Of a stretch of 64,000 bases of DNA, positions 35,812-45,939 are shown piece after piece. Numbering within the stretch: the stretch's first letter is position 1; the number at the start of each line of letters is the position of its first letter. The translations under genes and the position numbers were made by a program. The notes below the pieces were generated by a model, which was not told the origin of the DNA, ran no database searches, and was given only the letters and a program-made list of their open reading frames with translations. Source of the stretch: Photobacterium sp. TY1-4 (GTDB lineage Bacteria; Pseudomonadota; Gammaproteobacteria; Enterobacterales; Vibrionaceae); assembly GCF_025398175.1 (NCBI RefSeq), contig NZ_CP099734.1:310001-374000 (forward strand), read 5' to 3'.

Positions 35812-37281
35812 ATGAGCACAGAGCTGCTGATTAACATAACGCCGAGCGAAACACGTGTGGCGATGATTGAAGGAGGGAGCCTTCAGGAAATACACATCGA
35901 GCGAGAATCCAAACGCGGGATTGTCGGTAATATCTACAAGGGCCGCGTGAGCCGGGTGCTGCCGGGGATGCAGGCGGCATTTGTCGATATCGGGCTGGAA
36001 AAAGCTGCGTTTCTGCACGCGTCCGATATCGTGCCGCATACGGAGTGCGTGGCCGAAAATGAAAAACAGCAGTTTCAGGTCCGGGATATTTCCGAGCTGG
36101 TGCGCCAGGGCCAGGACCTGGTGGTGCAGGTGGTCAAAGATCCGCTGGGCACCAAAGGCGCTCGCCTGACCACTGATGTCACTCTGCCATCGCGTTATCT
36201 GGTGTTCATGCCCGGTGCCAGCCATGTCGGCGTGTCTCAGCGCATTGAAAGCGAGAGTGAGCGTGAACGGCTGAAAAAGATTGTCGGTGAGTATTGCGAC
36301 GATCTCGGGGGCTTTATTATCCGGACCGCTGCCGAAGGGGCGACGGCCGAAGAGATGTCGCAGGATGCGGCGTTTCTCAAACACTTGTGGCGTAAGGTGC
36401 TCGAGCGTCGGGCCAAACATAAGCCCAAATCGATGCTCTACGGTGAGCTGGGGCTGGCCCAGCGGATCCTGCGCGACTTTGTCGGTACCGAGCTGGACGC
36501 CATTCTGGTTGACTCGCGCATGGGCTATGAAAAGCTCAAGGAATTTACCGACGAGTTTGTCCCGGAGCTGAGCGATAAGCTGGACTATTATGCCGGTGAG
36601 CAACCGATCTTTGATCTCTATGATACCGAGAGCGAGATCCAACGCTCGCTGGAGCGCAAGGTCGAGTTGAAATCGGGCGGCTATCTGATCATCGATCAGA
36701 CCGAGGCCATGACCACGATTGACATCAATACCGGCGCGTTTGTCGGTCGCCGTAACCTGGAAGAGACCATCTTCAATACCAATATTGAAGCGACCAAGGC
36801 GATTGCCCGCCAGCTGCGGCTACGCAATCTGGGCGGCATTATCATTATCGACTTTATCGACATGGCGGTGGACGATCACCGGCGTCGGGTTCTGCTCGCG
36901 CTGGAGCAGGCGCTGTCCTATGATCGGGTGAAAACCAACATCAACGGCTTCACCCAGCTCGGGCTGGTGGAAATGACCCGCAAGCGGACCCGTGAGAGCA
37001 TCGAACATGTGCTGTGCGGCACCTGCCCGACCTGTGAAGGTCGCGGGACGGTGAAAACCGTGGAAAGCGTCTGCTATGAAATCCTGCGGGAAATCACCCG
37101 GGTCAACCGCGCCTACGATGCGGATCGCTTTGTGGTGTACGTCTCCCCGGCCGTGGCCGAAGCCCTGGCTGGTGATGAGTACCATGCCCTGGCTGAGCTG
37201 GAAGTCTTTATCGGCAAACAGGTCAAGATCAAGGCGGAGCCATTGTATATCCAGGAACAATTTGACGTCGTCATGATGTAA
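35812..37281 (+). CDS. rng: Ribonuclease G
   Basis: RNase G trims the 16S rRNA 5' end and degrades some mRNAs. The 489-residue protein has an S1 domain at about 35-130, the catalytic DNase-I-like core with metal-binding Asp304 (TIDINTGAFVG) and Asp347 (IIIDFIDM), and the zinc-link CGTCPTCEGRG near 403-413. It lacks the long C-terminal scaffold of RNase E. GAGG stands five bases before the ATG. Confidence 0.96.
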   Translation: MSTELLINITPSETRVAMIEGGSLQEIHIERESKRGIVGNIYKGRVSRVLPGMQAAFVDIGLEKAAFLHASDIVPHTECVAENEKQQFQVRDISELVRQGQDLVVQVVKDPLGTKGARLTTDVTLPSRYLVFMPGASHVGVSQRIESESERERLKKIVGEYCDDLGGFIIRTAAEGATAEEMSQDAAFLKHLWRKVLERRAKHKPKSMLYGELGLAQRILRDFVGTELDAILVDSRMGYEKLKEFTDEFVPELSDKLDYYAGEQPIFDLYDTESEIQRSLERKVELKSGGYLIIDQTEAMTTIDINTGAFVGRRNLEETIFNTNIEATKAIARQLRLRNLGGIIIIDFIDMAVDDHRRRVLLALEQALSYDRVKTNINGFTQLGLVEMTRKRTRESIEHVLCGTCPTCEGRGTVKTVESVCYEILREITRVNRAYDADRFVVYVSPAVAEALAGDEYHALAELEVFIGKQVKIKAEPLYIQEQFDVVMM

Positions 37282-37301
37282 TTACGATGCGAGGATATTG
37301 A

Positions 37302-40300
37302 GTGACAACGGTTCCGGTTCGCCTGGCACGAGGCGTGATGTGGCTGGCCCTGATGATCCTGGTGCTGGCTGCACTGGCCATCAGTGGCTTGCGTTTTTTT
37401 CTGCCTCAGTTGAATGACTACCGCGAACCGATCCGCCAGTGGGCCTCGCAGGAGGCTGAGGTCCGTCTGGAAATCAGCCACGTCGAGGGGCACTGGCGCA
37501 ACCGCGGTCCGTCGCTGGTGCTGCAGGGGGTTGAAATTGCTCAGGCGGATAAACTGGCGTCCATCATCCATATCGGGGATGTGGAAATGCAGCTCGACCT
37601 GCTGGGCTCCGTCCTGGCATGGCGGCCGGTGTTCACCGATGTCCGGATCAGCCAGCTCAGCCTCGACCTGACTCGCCTGCCGGACGAACTGTTGCCCTTG
37701 CGCAGCGAACCGGCGTCCGCTGCCGGTGCGGATCAGGATTCCGCTGCATTGATTGCCCGGCTAGAAACCCTGTTTTTTGTCCAGTTGGGTAAATTCTCCC
37801 TCAAAGACTCCCATGTCACCTTGAACTCGCCGGCCGGTAAGCCGCTGCGGGTTGATATCAATGAATTGAAGTGGGATGCCACCGGCGCCCAGCACCGGGC
37901 AGAAGGGGTGATCAGCGTAGCGGACACTCACTTCAGCCAACTGCAGGTGATTGCCAACTTATCGGCCAACCGCTCCCTGCCGGAGATGTCCGGCAGCATC
38001 TATCTTCAGGCACGCAACCTATCAATGACACCGTGGCTGGATCAGCAGCTCGGCAATGCCGAGGTCACCGGCAGCAACCTCAATACCGCGGTGTGGTTGA
38101 ATTTAAAAGACGGCAAGCTGGCTGACAGCCGGCTGCGCCTGGATAACAGCACCCTGCGCTGGCGGCGTGACGGCCAGTCTCATGAATTTCGCATTCACCA
38201 CGGGCTGTTGGCACTCAAGCCGCAGCAAACCGAGCACGGTGAGCTGCGCTGGCGCATCGACAGTGAACCAATTCGCTTGCAGACTGACACCCAGCTGTGG
38301 CCGGCATTTACCCTGGCCGGGCAGTGGCAGCCGTCGGACTGGCAGCTGGCCATCAGCCGCTTGCCGCTTGCGCCTCTGCTGCCGTTTACCGGTTTTCTTC
38401 CCCCTGAGAGTCAGGCCGCCGCTGCATTGGATGCGCTACAGCCCAGTGGCCAGTTACAGGATATCCGCCTGGCTGGCGTTCAGGATCAAGCCCCGCGCTT
38501 TTCGGCCCGGTTACATCAGCTCGGGCTGAAACAATGGTCGCTGTTTCCGGAAGTGCACAAGCTGGATGCCGTGGTGTCCGGCAGCCTGAGCGGGGGCAAA
38601 GCCGTGCTGTTGCTGCAAGACGATACGCTGCCGTACGGCGATGTCTTCCAGGCCCCGCTGCCGATAGATCGCGGCGAAGTGACGGCTTACTGGCAAGTGG
38701 GCGAGGACGGGTGGCGCTTGTGGAGTGATCAGGTGTCGGTTGCCACGCCGGATGTTCGTGCCGATGGCCAGTTCCGGCTCGATTTTCCGGCCGATGCGCC
38801 CGCCTGGCTGTCTTTTTACGGGGAAGCGGCCGTCCGCCATGCCGGTGAAGCCTGGCGATACCTGCCGACTTTGGCGCTGGGGCGCGAGCTGACCGATTAC
38901 CTGTCGGCGGCGATCCGCGGCGGGACCACCGATCAGGCCCAGCTGCTGTGGTATGGCGAGCTGGCGGACTTTCCGTATCCGCGCCACGAAGGGATCTTCC
39001 AGGTGAAGGTGCCGTTGACGCAGGGGCGGTTCAGCTTTGATACCCATTGGCCGGAGCTGACGGATCTGGCGTTGGATCTGAGGTTTGAAAATGATCAGAT
39101 GTTCATTGCGGCCAGCCAGGCGAAAACCCTGGGGGCCACAGCCTCGCGGGTACGCGGTGCTGCCGATTTAGCCCCGGACGGCCATTTAAAGCTGACGCTG
39201 GATGTGGCGGCCGAGGGAGCAGCGATCCGGGATTACATGCTGGCGACCCCCCTGGTGGACACCGTCGGGGCAGCACTGACCACGGTGCAGGTCAGCGGGC
39301 CGGTAACGTCGCGTTTTCATTTGGATATTCCGTTTGACGGCAGCGAGGTGCGGGCCCAGGGACAGGCTGAGCTGGCGGACAATACCATCGTCATGGAAAC
39401 ACCGCCGCTGCAGCTGGATCAGGTCAGCGGCACCCTGAACTTCGACAACGATCAGGTCCGGGCCGATGCGATCCGCGGCCAATTGCTGGCGCAGCCGGTG
39501 TCGGTCAGTTTTACCGGTCAGCAGGCGGATGCCGGGTACCGGGTTGGGGTCCAGGTGAACGGTGACTGGTCGGTGGCGGCGTTGCAACAGCAGATCCGTG
39601 ATCCGCTGCTGGCCCGGGTTGAAGGGCTGAGCCGCTGGCAGGCGGATGTCGGGGTCGATTTGCATGACACCGGGTTTAATTACCAGGTGAAGGTCAAAGC
39701 TGATTTGAATGATGTGCACAGCGAACTGCCTTACCCGCTGACGCTGGTGCGTGGTAACCAGCAGTCGGCTACGCTGACGGCGCGGGGCAATGCGGAGCGC
39801 CTGGAGGCGACGTTGCGGATGCCGGAGGCGGCATACCGTGCCCGGATTGGCCTGGGCAGCCCGCTGGTGATCACCGCCAGTCAGCTGGCTGTGGGTGACG
39901 GTAAGCTGCGGGCGTTGCAGCCGGGCAAGCACCGGGTGGATCTGGCGGGCCGATCGCTGGACGGCGATCGCTGGATCGCGCTGAGTGAAGAGATTGCTGA
40001 GCGGGAAGGCGAAGGGGAGTCCGGGATGCCGGTAATCCCGTTGCCGACCGAGGTCAACGCCCAGCTCAAAAAGCTCAAACTGGCAACCCTCAACTGGCAT
40101 GATATCGACCTGGCCGTACGTAAGCAGCCGGGGCAATGGCACTTTTTGCTCGACAGCCGCGAGATGAGCGGCGAAGGGATCTGGCCGCACGGTAAGCCGT
40201 TGCAGCTGGCACTGGATCAATTGCATCTCAACCTGCCGCAGCTGGATGAACAAGGGGCGTCCACGCCGGCACCGTATGTGCCGCAGCAACAAGTGCCGAT

Positions 40301-41171
40301 GGCGACAGATTTTGACCGCGCCCTGATGGCCAATTTGCCGGAAGTCGATCTGCAACTGGCAGATGCCTGGCTGCAGGGTTACCGGCTGGGCGAAGTGTCG
40401 GGCAAGCTGCGCCGGGACGGAACCACGCTGGCTTTGCAGAATTTCCAGGTCGCTTCCGGCTCGACCTTGCTGAGCCTTGATGGTCACTGGACCCTGGAGG
40501 ATAACCAGAATGAAACTCATATTGCCTTTGATATCGAAGGGGAAAACAGCTCGGAGCTGATGGGTCGACTGGGGATTTCCGGCGGGATCCAGGGGGCAGA
40601 ATTTAGCAGTTACGCGTCCATTCAGTGGCGGGGCGCGCCCTGGTCGATGCACCGCGAGACCCTCAATGGCGAGTTGAAAACCGAAACCGGAAAAGGGGTG
40701 ATCAGTGAAGTCGGCGGGGCCGGCCGGATCCTTGGCTTGTTCAGTATCGATTCGCTGATTCGGAAAATGCAGCTCGATTTCTCCGGCGTCTTTGATGATG
40801 GCCTGGCGTTTAACTACATTCGGGGCTCGGGCACGCTGGAAAATGGCCGGTTTGAAAGCAGCGATATCAAGATGCAGGCGCTGGCCGGGGACATGTATAT
40901 TACCGGAAGTGCTAATCTTGTAAGTGAAACCGTGGATGCGAAAGTGCAGTTCTACCCGGACTTTACCTCGGGGATCCCGGTTCTGACAGCCTTTGCCGTC
41001 GCACCGCAGACCGCGATACTGGTGTTCGCGATTTCAACGGCCTTGTCGCCGGTATTGGATGTATTTACCCAGATTAACTATGAAGTGAAGGGGCCGATTG
41101 AGGCACCGGTGGTGACGGAGAAATCTCGCTTTACCGGTGAATATACCGTGCCTGAAGAGTTCAGGGAGTAA
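37302..41171 (+). CDS. yhdP: YhdP, AsmA-like lipid-transport protein of the envelope
   Basis: YhdP belongs with TamB and YdbH to the AsmA-like proteins that bridge the periplasm and carry phospholipids toward the outer membrane. The 1289-residue protein has one N-terminal transmembrane helix (MWLALMILVLAALAISGLRFF, about residues 10-30), DUF3971-type repeats of beta strands, and a conserved C-terminal AsmA end (IRGSGTLENGRFESSDI). The GTG start has GAGG at seven-base spacing, 20 bases after rng, so it is probably co-transcribed. Mla genes with an opposing transport role lie 15 kb away. Confidence 0.93.
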   Translation: MTTVPVRLARGVMWLALMILVLAALAISGLRFFLPQLNDYREPIRQWASQEAEVRLEISHVEGHWRNRGPSLVLQGVEIAQADKLASIIHIGDVEMQLDLLGSVLAWRPVFTDVRISQLSLDLTRLPDELLPLRSEPASAAGADQDSAALIARLETLFFVQLGKFSLKDSHVTLNSPAGKPLRVDINELKWDATGAQHRAEGVISVADTHFSQLQVIANLSANRSLPEMSGSIYLQARNLSMTPWLDQQLGNAEVTGSNLNTAVWLNLKDGKLADSRLRLDNSTLRWRRDGQSHEFRIHHGLLALKPQQTEHGELRWRIDSEPIRLQTDTQLWPAFTLAGQWQPSDWQLAISRLPLAPLLPFTGFLPPESQAAAALDALQPSGQLQDIRLAGVQDQAPRFSARLHQLGLKQWSLFPEVHKLDAVVSGSLSGGKAVLLLQDDTLPYGDVFQAPLPIDRGEVTAYWQVGEDGWRLWSDQVSVATPDVRADGQFRLDFPADAPAWLSFYGEAAVRHAGEAWRYLPTLALGRELTDYLSAAIRGGTTDQAQLLWYGELADFPYPRHEGIFQVKVPLTQGRFSFDTHWPELTDLALDLRFENDQMFIAASQAKTLGATASRVRGAADLAPDGHLKLTLDVAAEGAAIRDYMLATPLVDTVGAALTTVQVSGPVTSRFHLDIPFDGSEVRAQGQAELADNTIVMETPPLQLDQVSGTLNFDNDQVRADAIRGQLLAQPVSVSFTGQQADAGYRVGVQVNGDWSVAALQQQIRDPLLARVEGLSRWQADVGVDLHDTGFNYQVKVKADLNDVHSELPYPLTLVRGNQQSATLTARGNAERLEATLRMPEAAYRARIGLGSPLVITASQLAVGDGKLRALQPGKHRVDLAGRSLDGDRWIALSEEIAEREGEGESGMPVIPLPTEVNAQLKKLKLATLNWHDIDLAVRKQPGQWHFLLDSREMSGEGIWPHGKPLQLALDQLHLNLPQLDEQGASTPAPYVPQQQVPMATDFDRALMANLPEVDLQLADAWLQGYRLGEVSGKLRRDGTTLALQNFQVASGSTLLSLDGHWTLEDNQNETHIAFDIEGENSSELMGRLGISGGIQGAEFSSYASIQWRGAPWSMHRETLNGELKTETGKGVISEVGGAGRILGLFSIDSLIRKMQLDFSGVFDDGLAFNYIRGSGTLENGRFESSDIKMQALAGDMYITGSANLVSETVDAKVQFYPDFTSGIPVLTAFAVAPQTAILVFAISTALSPVLDVFTQINYEVKGPIEAPVVTEKSRFTGEYTVPEEFRE

Positions 41172-41217
41172 ATCGGCGCGCTTGCCAGGAGCCCCCGGTC
41201 AGAATAAGGAAGTCATG

Positions 41218-42060
41218 ATGACAAAAGTGGGTGTGGTACAAATGAATTCCGGGGCCGACCCGGCACTGAATTTGAGACAGCTGAAGAAAAAACTCAAAGG
41301 GCTACAACTCCAGGGGGCCCAGCTGGTGGTGACGCCGGAAAACTGTCTGGTGTTCGGGACCCGGGCTGATTATCAGCGTTATGCCGAGCCGTTGGGCGCG
41401 GGACCGTTGCAGGCAGAGCTCTCGGCCCTGAGCAAACAACTGGGGATCTGGTTGCTGATGGGCTCGATGCCGATCCGCCAGGCCGATGGGTCGGTGACAA
41501 CGACTGCATTGCTGTTTGACAGCGACGGCCAGTGCCGGGCCCATTATGACAAACTGCATATGTTTGACGTCGATGTGGCCGATGCGCACCAGAGCTACCG
41601 GGAATCGGACACGTTCCGTCCCGGCCATGACATTCAGGTGGTGCCAACACCCTTTGGCAATATTGGTCTGTCAATCTGTTATGATGTGCGCTTTCCGCAG
41701 CTGTATGCTGCGTTGAGGGCACAAGGGGCTGACATCATTGTCGTGCCTGCCGCTTTTACCAAAGTGACCGGCAAAGCGCACTGGGACATCTTATTACGGG
41801 CCCGGGCCGTCGAAACCCAGTGCTGGATTGTCGCTGCCGCGCAATGGGGTGAACATCACGATGGACGGGAAACCTGGGGGCACTCGATGGTGATCGATCC
41901 CTGGGGACAAGTGGTTGCCTGCCAGCAGCAGGGAACCGGCGTACTGACGGCCGATCTGGACCTGAATCTGAGCCAGACGATCCGAACAAACATGCCGCTG
42001 ATGCAACATGCCCGTTTCGGGGTGCATCAGCGCGGTATCAATGAAGAGCAAATTGAATGA
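41218..42060 (+). CDS. Nitrilase-superfamily carbon-nitrogen hydrolase (YbeM/Nit1-like)
   Basis: The 280-residue protein has the full nitrilase triad: Glu41 (TPEN), Lys112 (YDKLHMFD) and Cys154 ([12 protein letters not shown]). The motifs fit the Nit1/YbeM branch, whose known members include deaminated-glutathione amidase; that substrate is inferred. The start could be ATG 41215 or 41218; AAGGA at 41206-41210 favours the second (seven-base spacing). Its stop overlaps the tldD start (ATGA). Confidence 0.9.
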   Translation: MTKVGVVQMNSGADPALNLRQLKKKLKGLQLQGAQLVVTPENCLVFGTRADYQRYAEPLGAGPLQAELSALSKQLGIWLLMGSMPIRQADGSVTTTALLFDSDGQCRAHYDKLHMFDVDVADAHQSYRESDTFRPGHDIQVVPTPFGNIGLSICYDVRFPQLYAALRAQGADIIVVPAAFTKVTGKAHWDILLRARAVETQCWIVAAAQWGEHHDGRETWGHSMVIDPWGQVVACQQQGTGVLTADLDLNLSQTIRTNMPLMQHARFGVHQRGINEEQIE

Positions 42061-43502
42061 CGCTGGAAACCGTAGAAAATACCATGCTGGCCCAGTCCGG
42101 GCTGGGGCGTGAAGAGTTAAGCAAAACCCTGGGGCTGATTGCCGCCCGGGATGTCGACTATGCCGATATTTATTTCCAGTCCTGCTGGCATGAATCGCTG
42201 GTACTGGAAGACAGTATCATCAAAGACGGCTCATTTAACATCGACCGCGGGGTCGGGGTCCGGGCGGTGGCGGGGGAGAAAACCGGCTTTGCCTACTCGG
42301 ATCAGATCAATACCCTGGCCCTGACCCAGAGTGCCAAGGCGGCCCGCGGAATTGTGCGCAGTGGTCGTCAGGGCAAGGTGCAGGCCTTTGCCCCGACCAT
42401 GGCGGGTGGCGTGTATGCGCCGGTGAATCCGCTGGAGAGTCTGGACAAGCATCAGAAGATCGCCTTGCTGGAAGAGATTGACCGCTACATTCGCACCAAA
42501 GAGCCGCGGGTCAAAGAAGTCTCGGTCAGCATTAACGGGGTCTATGAGCAGGTGTTGGTCGCAGCTCTGGACGGGACCTATGCCGCCGACATCCGTCCGC
42601 TGGTGCGCCTGTCGATTAGTGTGCTGGTGGAAAAAGACGGTCGTCGCGAGCACGGCAGCGCCGGGGGCGGTGGCCGCTACGGCTACGAGTATTTTCAGGG
42701 AGAAGAAAACGGCAAGCCCATTGCGCTGATTTATGCCGATGAAGCCCTGCGTCAGGCGCTGGTGAACCTGGAAGCGGGTGATGCACCGGCCGGAACCATG
42801 CCGGTGGTCCTTGGTGCGGGTTGGCCGGGCGTGTTGCTGCACGAGGCCGTTGGTCATGGTCTGGAAGGGGATTTCAACCGCAAGGGCTCGTCGATGTTTT
42901 CCGGTCAAATGGGACAGCAGGTGACTTCGCCGCTGTGTACCATCGTCGATGACGGCACGCTGGCGGATCGCCGGGGCTCACTGAATATTGATGATGAAGG
43001 GGTGCCGGGCCAGTATAACGTCCTGGTTGAGGGCGGGAAGCTCAAAGGCTATATGCAGGACAAACTCAATGCGCGTCTGATGGGCGTGGCGCCGACCGGC
43101 AATGGTCGCCGCGAGTCCTACGCGCACCTGCCGATGCCGCGCATGACCAATACGTATATGCTGCCGGGCCAGCATACGCCGGAAGAGATCATTGCCAGCG
43201 TCAAGCAGGGGATTTATGCCCCGAACTTCGGCGGTGGTCAGGTCGATATTACGTCGGGCAAGTTTGTCTTCTCGGCCTCGGAAGCTTACCTGATCGAAAA
43301 TGGCAAAGTGACGCGTCCGATCAAGGGCGCGACCCTGATTGGCAGCGGTATCGAAGCGATGCAGCAGGTGTCGATGGTCGGTAATGATCTCGATATTGAT
43401 CGCGGGGTCGGGGTGTGTGGCAAAGCCGGACAGAGCGTGCCGGTCGGGGTTGGTCAGCCAACGCTAAAAATTGATTCGATGACGGTAGGCGGCACGCAGT
43501 GA
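42057..43502 (+). CDS. tldD: Metalloprotease TldD
   Basis: TldD with TldE (PmbA) forms a zinc protease that processes unfolded or modified peptides and helps degrade the CcdA antitoxin. The 481-residue protein has HEAVGH with zinc ligands at His262 and His266 and catalytic Glu263, inside the motif [15 protein letters not shown]. Its partner pmbA lies 0.9 kb downstream on the same strand with darP between them on the other strand. Translation is coupled to the nitrilase gene. Confidence 0.96.
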   Translation: MTLETVENTMLAQSGLGREELSKTLGLIAARDVDYADIYFQSCWHESLVLEDSIIKDGSFNIDRGVGVRAVAGEKTGFAYSDQINTLALTQSAKAARGIVRSGRQGKVQAFAPTMAGGVYAPVNPLESLDKHQKIALLEEIDRYIRTKEPRVKEVSVSINGVYEQVLVAALDGTYAADIRPLVRLSISVLVEKDGRREHGSAGGGGRYGYEYFQGEENGKPIALIYADEALRQALVNLEAGDAPAGTMPVVLGAGWPGVLLHEAVGHGLEGDFNRKGSSMFSGQMGQQVTSPLCTIVDDGTLADRRGSLNIDDEGVPGQYNVLVEGGKLKGYMQDKLNARLMGVAPTGNGRRESYAHLPMPRMTNTYMLPGQHTPEEIIASVKQGIYAPNFGGGQVDITSGKFVFSASEAYLIENGKVTRPIKGATLIGSGIEAMQQVSMVGNDLDIDRGVGVCGKAGQSVPVGVGQPTLKIDSMTVGGTQ

Positions 43503-43539
43503 TCTGCCGCAGCCCCGAGTGACTGTCCGTCGAGACAAA

Positions 43540-43578
43540 AATGCCAGCGCCGTGAACGGGCGCTGGCATTATTTTATC
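43540..43578 (+). terminator. Terminator after tldD
   Basis: A perfect 12-bp stem, AATGCCAGCGCC (43540-43551) with GGCGCTGGCATT (43559-43570), is followed by ATTTTATC. Confidence 0.88.
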
Positions 43579-43590
43579 TGACCGGACGAA

Positions 43591-43676
43591 GCTTTGTCTT
43601 TCAAAGGGCGCTCCGTCTTTCAGCATTGCTCCGCCTTTCCGTGGTACTCCGCTTTTCAGAGGATGCTTAGTCTTTC
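43591..43676 (-). repeat. Five-unit 18/19-bp degenerate tandem repeat at the 3' end of darP
   Basis: On the plus strand the unit GCTCCGTCTTTC recurs at 43591, 43610, 43628, 43646 and 43665 in slightly different forms (periods 19, 18, 18, 19). The last copy contains the darP stop. On the minus strand, in the darP frame after its TAA, the array reads A-SSEKRS-TTERRS-NAERRS-AL and then TGA, three hexapeptide repeats. Confidence 0.8.
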
Positions 43677-44191
43677 AGGTACAGCTCTTTGAGGTACTGG
43701 AAGATTTCACGGTAGGCTTTGGCCGGCTTGTTCAGGGTCTTTTCTTTGCTGGCCTGGCGAACCAGCTGACGCAGGCGCTGGCGATCCGCGTGCGGATGCT
43801 CGGCCATGATCTCATTGATCATGCTGTCGCCGTTGTCGATCAGTGCATCGCGCTTTTGCTCCAGTTTGTGCAACTGAGCTGTGGTCTGCGAGTGTTTGTT
43901 GCGCAGTTTGTCCAGGGCTACCTGGATCGGCTCGATTTCAATCTGGCGCATCATCTTGCCGATCAACTGCAACTGGCGACGGCGCGCTTCGTTCTTGAAG
44001 CGTTGGGCGTCTTTAATCGCGTCCCGCAACGCGTCATCCAGTGGGATTTTGGCCAGGGCATTGGGTTTGAGAGCGACCAGCTCTTCGCCAATTTTCTGCA
44101 GCGCTTCCATATCGCGCTTCATCTCGGACTTGCTGACCCAGATGATCTCTTCTTCCTCTTCCCAAGGGGCTTTTTGGTTTTTACGGCTCAT
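43667..44191 (-). CDS. darP: Ribosome biogenesis factor DarP (YjgA)
   Basis: DarP associates with late pre-50S particles and helps 50S maturation. The 174-residue, highly charged helical protein carries the family marks [29 protein letters not shown] and [12 protein letters not shown] at 44189-44191 has GAG with six-base spacing; a TTG five codons upstream is open but poorly supported. After the TAA the frame continues into hexapeptide repeats. It lies between tldD and pmbA on the opposite strand. Confidence 0.94.
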   Translation of the reverse strand: MSRKNQKAPWEEEEEIIWVSKSEMKRDMEALQKIGEELVALKPNALAKIPLDDALRDAIKDAQRFKNEARRRQLQLIGKMMRQIEIEPIQVALDKLRNKHSQTTAQLHKLEQKRDALIDNGDSMINEIMAEHPHADRQRLRQLVRQASKEKTLNKPAKAYREIFQYLKELYLKD

Positions 44192-44421
44192 ATCAGGCTC
44201 ACTCAAAAGTTAACGGGGCCATTTTACCAGTTTAATCAAGATTTGGGGGCGCAAATTCCGCATCGGCAATGTTATGCTATAAGTAATACGCACAGGTACA
44301 ACTTGGCTGTGGCCGGGTTGGTGCAGACCCTAACAAGTTCCCCCCTTTCATGATGGCTCAGCCGGAAATCTTTCGGGCGTCCCATGATGAAATGGGGAAA
44401 ATATTCTGAGAATGTGAAGGT

Positions 44422-45765
44422 ATGGATGTAAAAGAACAGGTTGCCCGGCAGCGTGTGGAGCTCGAAGCTGCGGTGGCCAAAGCACTGGAGCTGGCCGGCC
44501 AACAGGCGGATGCGGCTGAAGTGGCCATTAACAAAACCACCGGGATCAGTGTGTCGACGCGGATGTGCGAAGTGGAAAACGTCGAGTTCAACAGCGATGG
44601 CGCGTTGGGGATCACTGTTTACCGCGGTCAGCGCAAAGGCAGCGCATCAACGTCAGACCTGAGTGAAGCGGCGATTGCCCAAACCGTCGCGGCGGCGCTG
44701 GATATTGCCCGTTATACCTCGGAAGACCCTTTTGCCGGACCGGGCCCGAAAGAGCTGATGGCTACCGAGATCCCGGATCTGGACTTGTTTCATCCCGATG
44801 AGCCGGAACCGGATCATGCCGCATCTATTGCCATTCAGGCCGAGCAGGCGGCGTTGGATCACGATCCGCGGATCAAGCAGAGTGACGGTGCCAGCTATGA
44901 CAGTCACTACGGGATCCGGGTGTACGGCAACAGCCACGGGATGCTGGCCAGTTATGCCTCCAGCCGTCACAGCACCAGTTGCTGCGTGATCGCCCAGGGT
45001 AAAAACGGCGATATGGAGCGGGATTACAGCTATACCACCGCGCGCCATACGGACGATTTGTGGACGCCGGAGCGCGTGGGTCGTCATGCCGCCGAGCGTA
45101 CCGTGGGCCGGATTGATCCGCAAAAGCTGTCGACCCGTCAGGCGCCGATCATGTTTGCTGCCGATGTGGCAACCGGCTTGTTCGGTCACCTGGTGATGGC
45201 GATCAGCGGCTCGAACCTCTACCGTAAGTCCTCGTTTTTGCTTGATAAACTCGATGAGCAAATTTTCCCGGACTGGATGAACATCAGCGAGCGCCCGCAT
45301 ATCCTGCGCGGGATGGCGAGTACGCCGTTTGACAGCGAAGGGCTGGCAACGCACGACCGGGAAATTATCCAGGACGGGGTGCTGAAAACTTATCTGATGA
45401 CCAGCTATGCGGCCCGCAAACTGGGCCGCCAGCCGACCGGGCATGCCGGGGGGATCCACAACTGGCTGGTGAAATCGACCGGGGAAAGCTTTGAGCAGAT
45501 GCTGAAAAAAATGGATCGTGGCCTGCTGGTAACCGAGTTGATGGGCCAGGGCGTGAATATCGTCACCGGGGACTATTCCCGCGGGGCGGCCGGTTTCTGG
45601 GTCGAGAACGGTGAAATCCAGTTCCCGGTCAGTGAAGTGACCATTGCCGGCAATCTCAGGGATATGATGCAGAATATCGTGGCGGTCGGGAGCGATACCG
45701 AAACCCGCAGCCAGATCCAGACCGGATCGGTGCTGCTCGATACCCTGAAAATCGCCGGGGAATAA
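44422..45765 (+). CDS. pmbA: Metalloprotease TldE (PmbA)
   Basis: PmbA is the non-zinc partner of TldD; the pair matures microcin B17 in E. coli and degrades CcdA. The 447-residue protein has the same fold as TldD without the HExxH site, with family signatures [17 protein letters not shown] and [16 protein letters not shown] lies directly before the ATG (spacing unusually short). Promoter elements in the 230-base divergent gap with darP (44192-44421) could not be assigned with confidence. Confidence 0.95.
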   Translation: MDVKEQVARQRVELEAAVAKALELAGQQADAAEVAINKTTGISVSTRMCEVENVEFNSDGALGITVYRGQRKGSASTSDLSEAAIAQTVAAALDIARYTSEDPFAGPGPKELMATEIPDLDLFHPDEPEPDHAASIAIQAEQAALDHDPRIKQSDGASYDSHYGIRVYGNSHGMLASYASSRHSTSCCVIAQGKNGDMERDYSYTTARHTDDLWTPERVGRHAAERTVGRIDPQKLSTRQAPIMFAADVATGLFGHLVMAISGSNLYRKSSFLLDKLDEQIFPDWMNISERPHILRGMASTPFDSEGLATHDREIIQDGVLKTYLMTSYAARKLGRQPTGHAGGIHNWLVKSTGESFEQMLKKMDRGLLVTELMGQGVNIVTGDYSRGAAGFWVENGEIQFPVSEVTIAGNLRDMMQNIVAVGSDTETRSQIQTGSVLLDTLKIAGE

Positions 45766-45795
45766 GGCTGGCGGCGTGTCAGCTGTTCAACAAAT

Positions 45796-45823
45796 GAGAG
45801 CCGGGCGGCTCTCGTTTTGTTTT
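45796..45823 (+). terminator. Terminator after pmbA
   Basis: GAGAGCC (45796-45802) pairs with GGCTCTC (45807-45813) and is followed by GTTTTGTTTTG. Confidence 0.8.
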
Positions 45824-45828
45824 GGGAG

Positions 45829-45930
45829 CGGTGGTTGCGGTGAGCACAGCCGTTCAGGCGGTGAGGACCGTCACGAAGGTTGCCAGTACAGCGGTGCAGG
45901 CTGCCAGGCCGACAATTCAGTCGGCCCTAC
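45829..45930. repeat. REP-like cluster of palindromes between pmbA and mgtE
   Basis: The gap after the pmbA terminator is rich in inverted repeats. The clearest is GGCCGAC (45907-45913), loop AATTCA, GTCGGCC (45920-45926), flanked by AGG/CCT and ending CCCTACA, much like the palindromic heads of enterobacterial REP elements. A second imperfect one is GTGAGGACCGTCAC near 45860-45873. It may also end mgtE transcription. Its dispersed nature is inferred from appearance only. Confidence 0.4.
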
Positions 45931-45939
45931 ATATCGTCG

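Noticed and set aside
39186..40652. 488-codon open frame on the minus strand within yhdP
   Set aside because: Antisense to a conserved AsmA-like protein, with no domain or start signal of its own.
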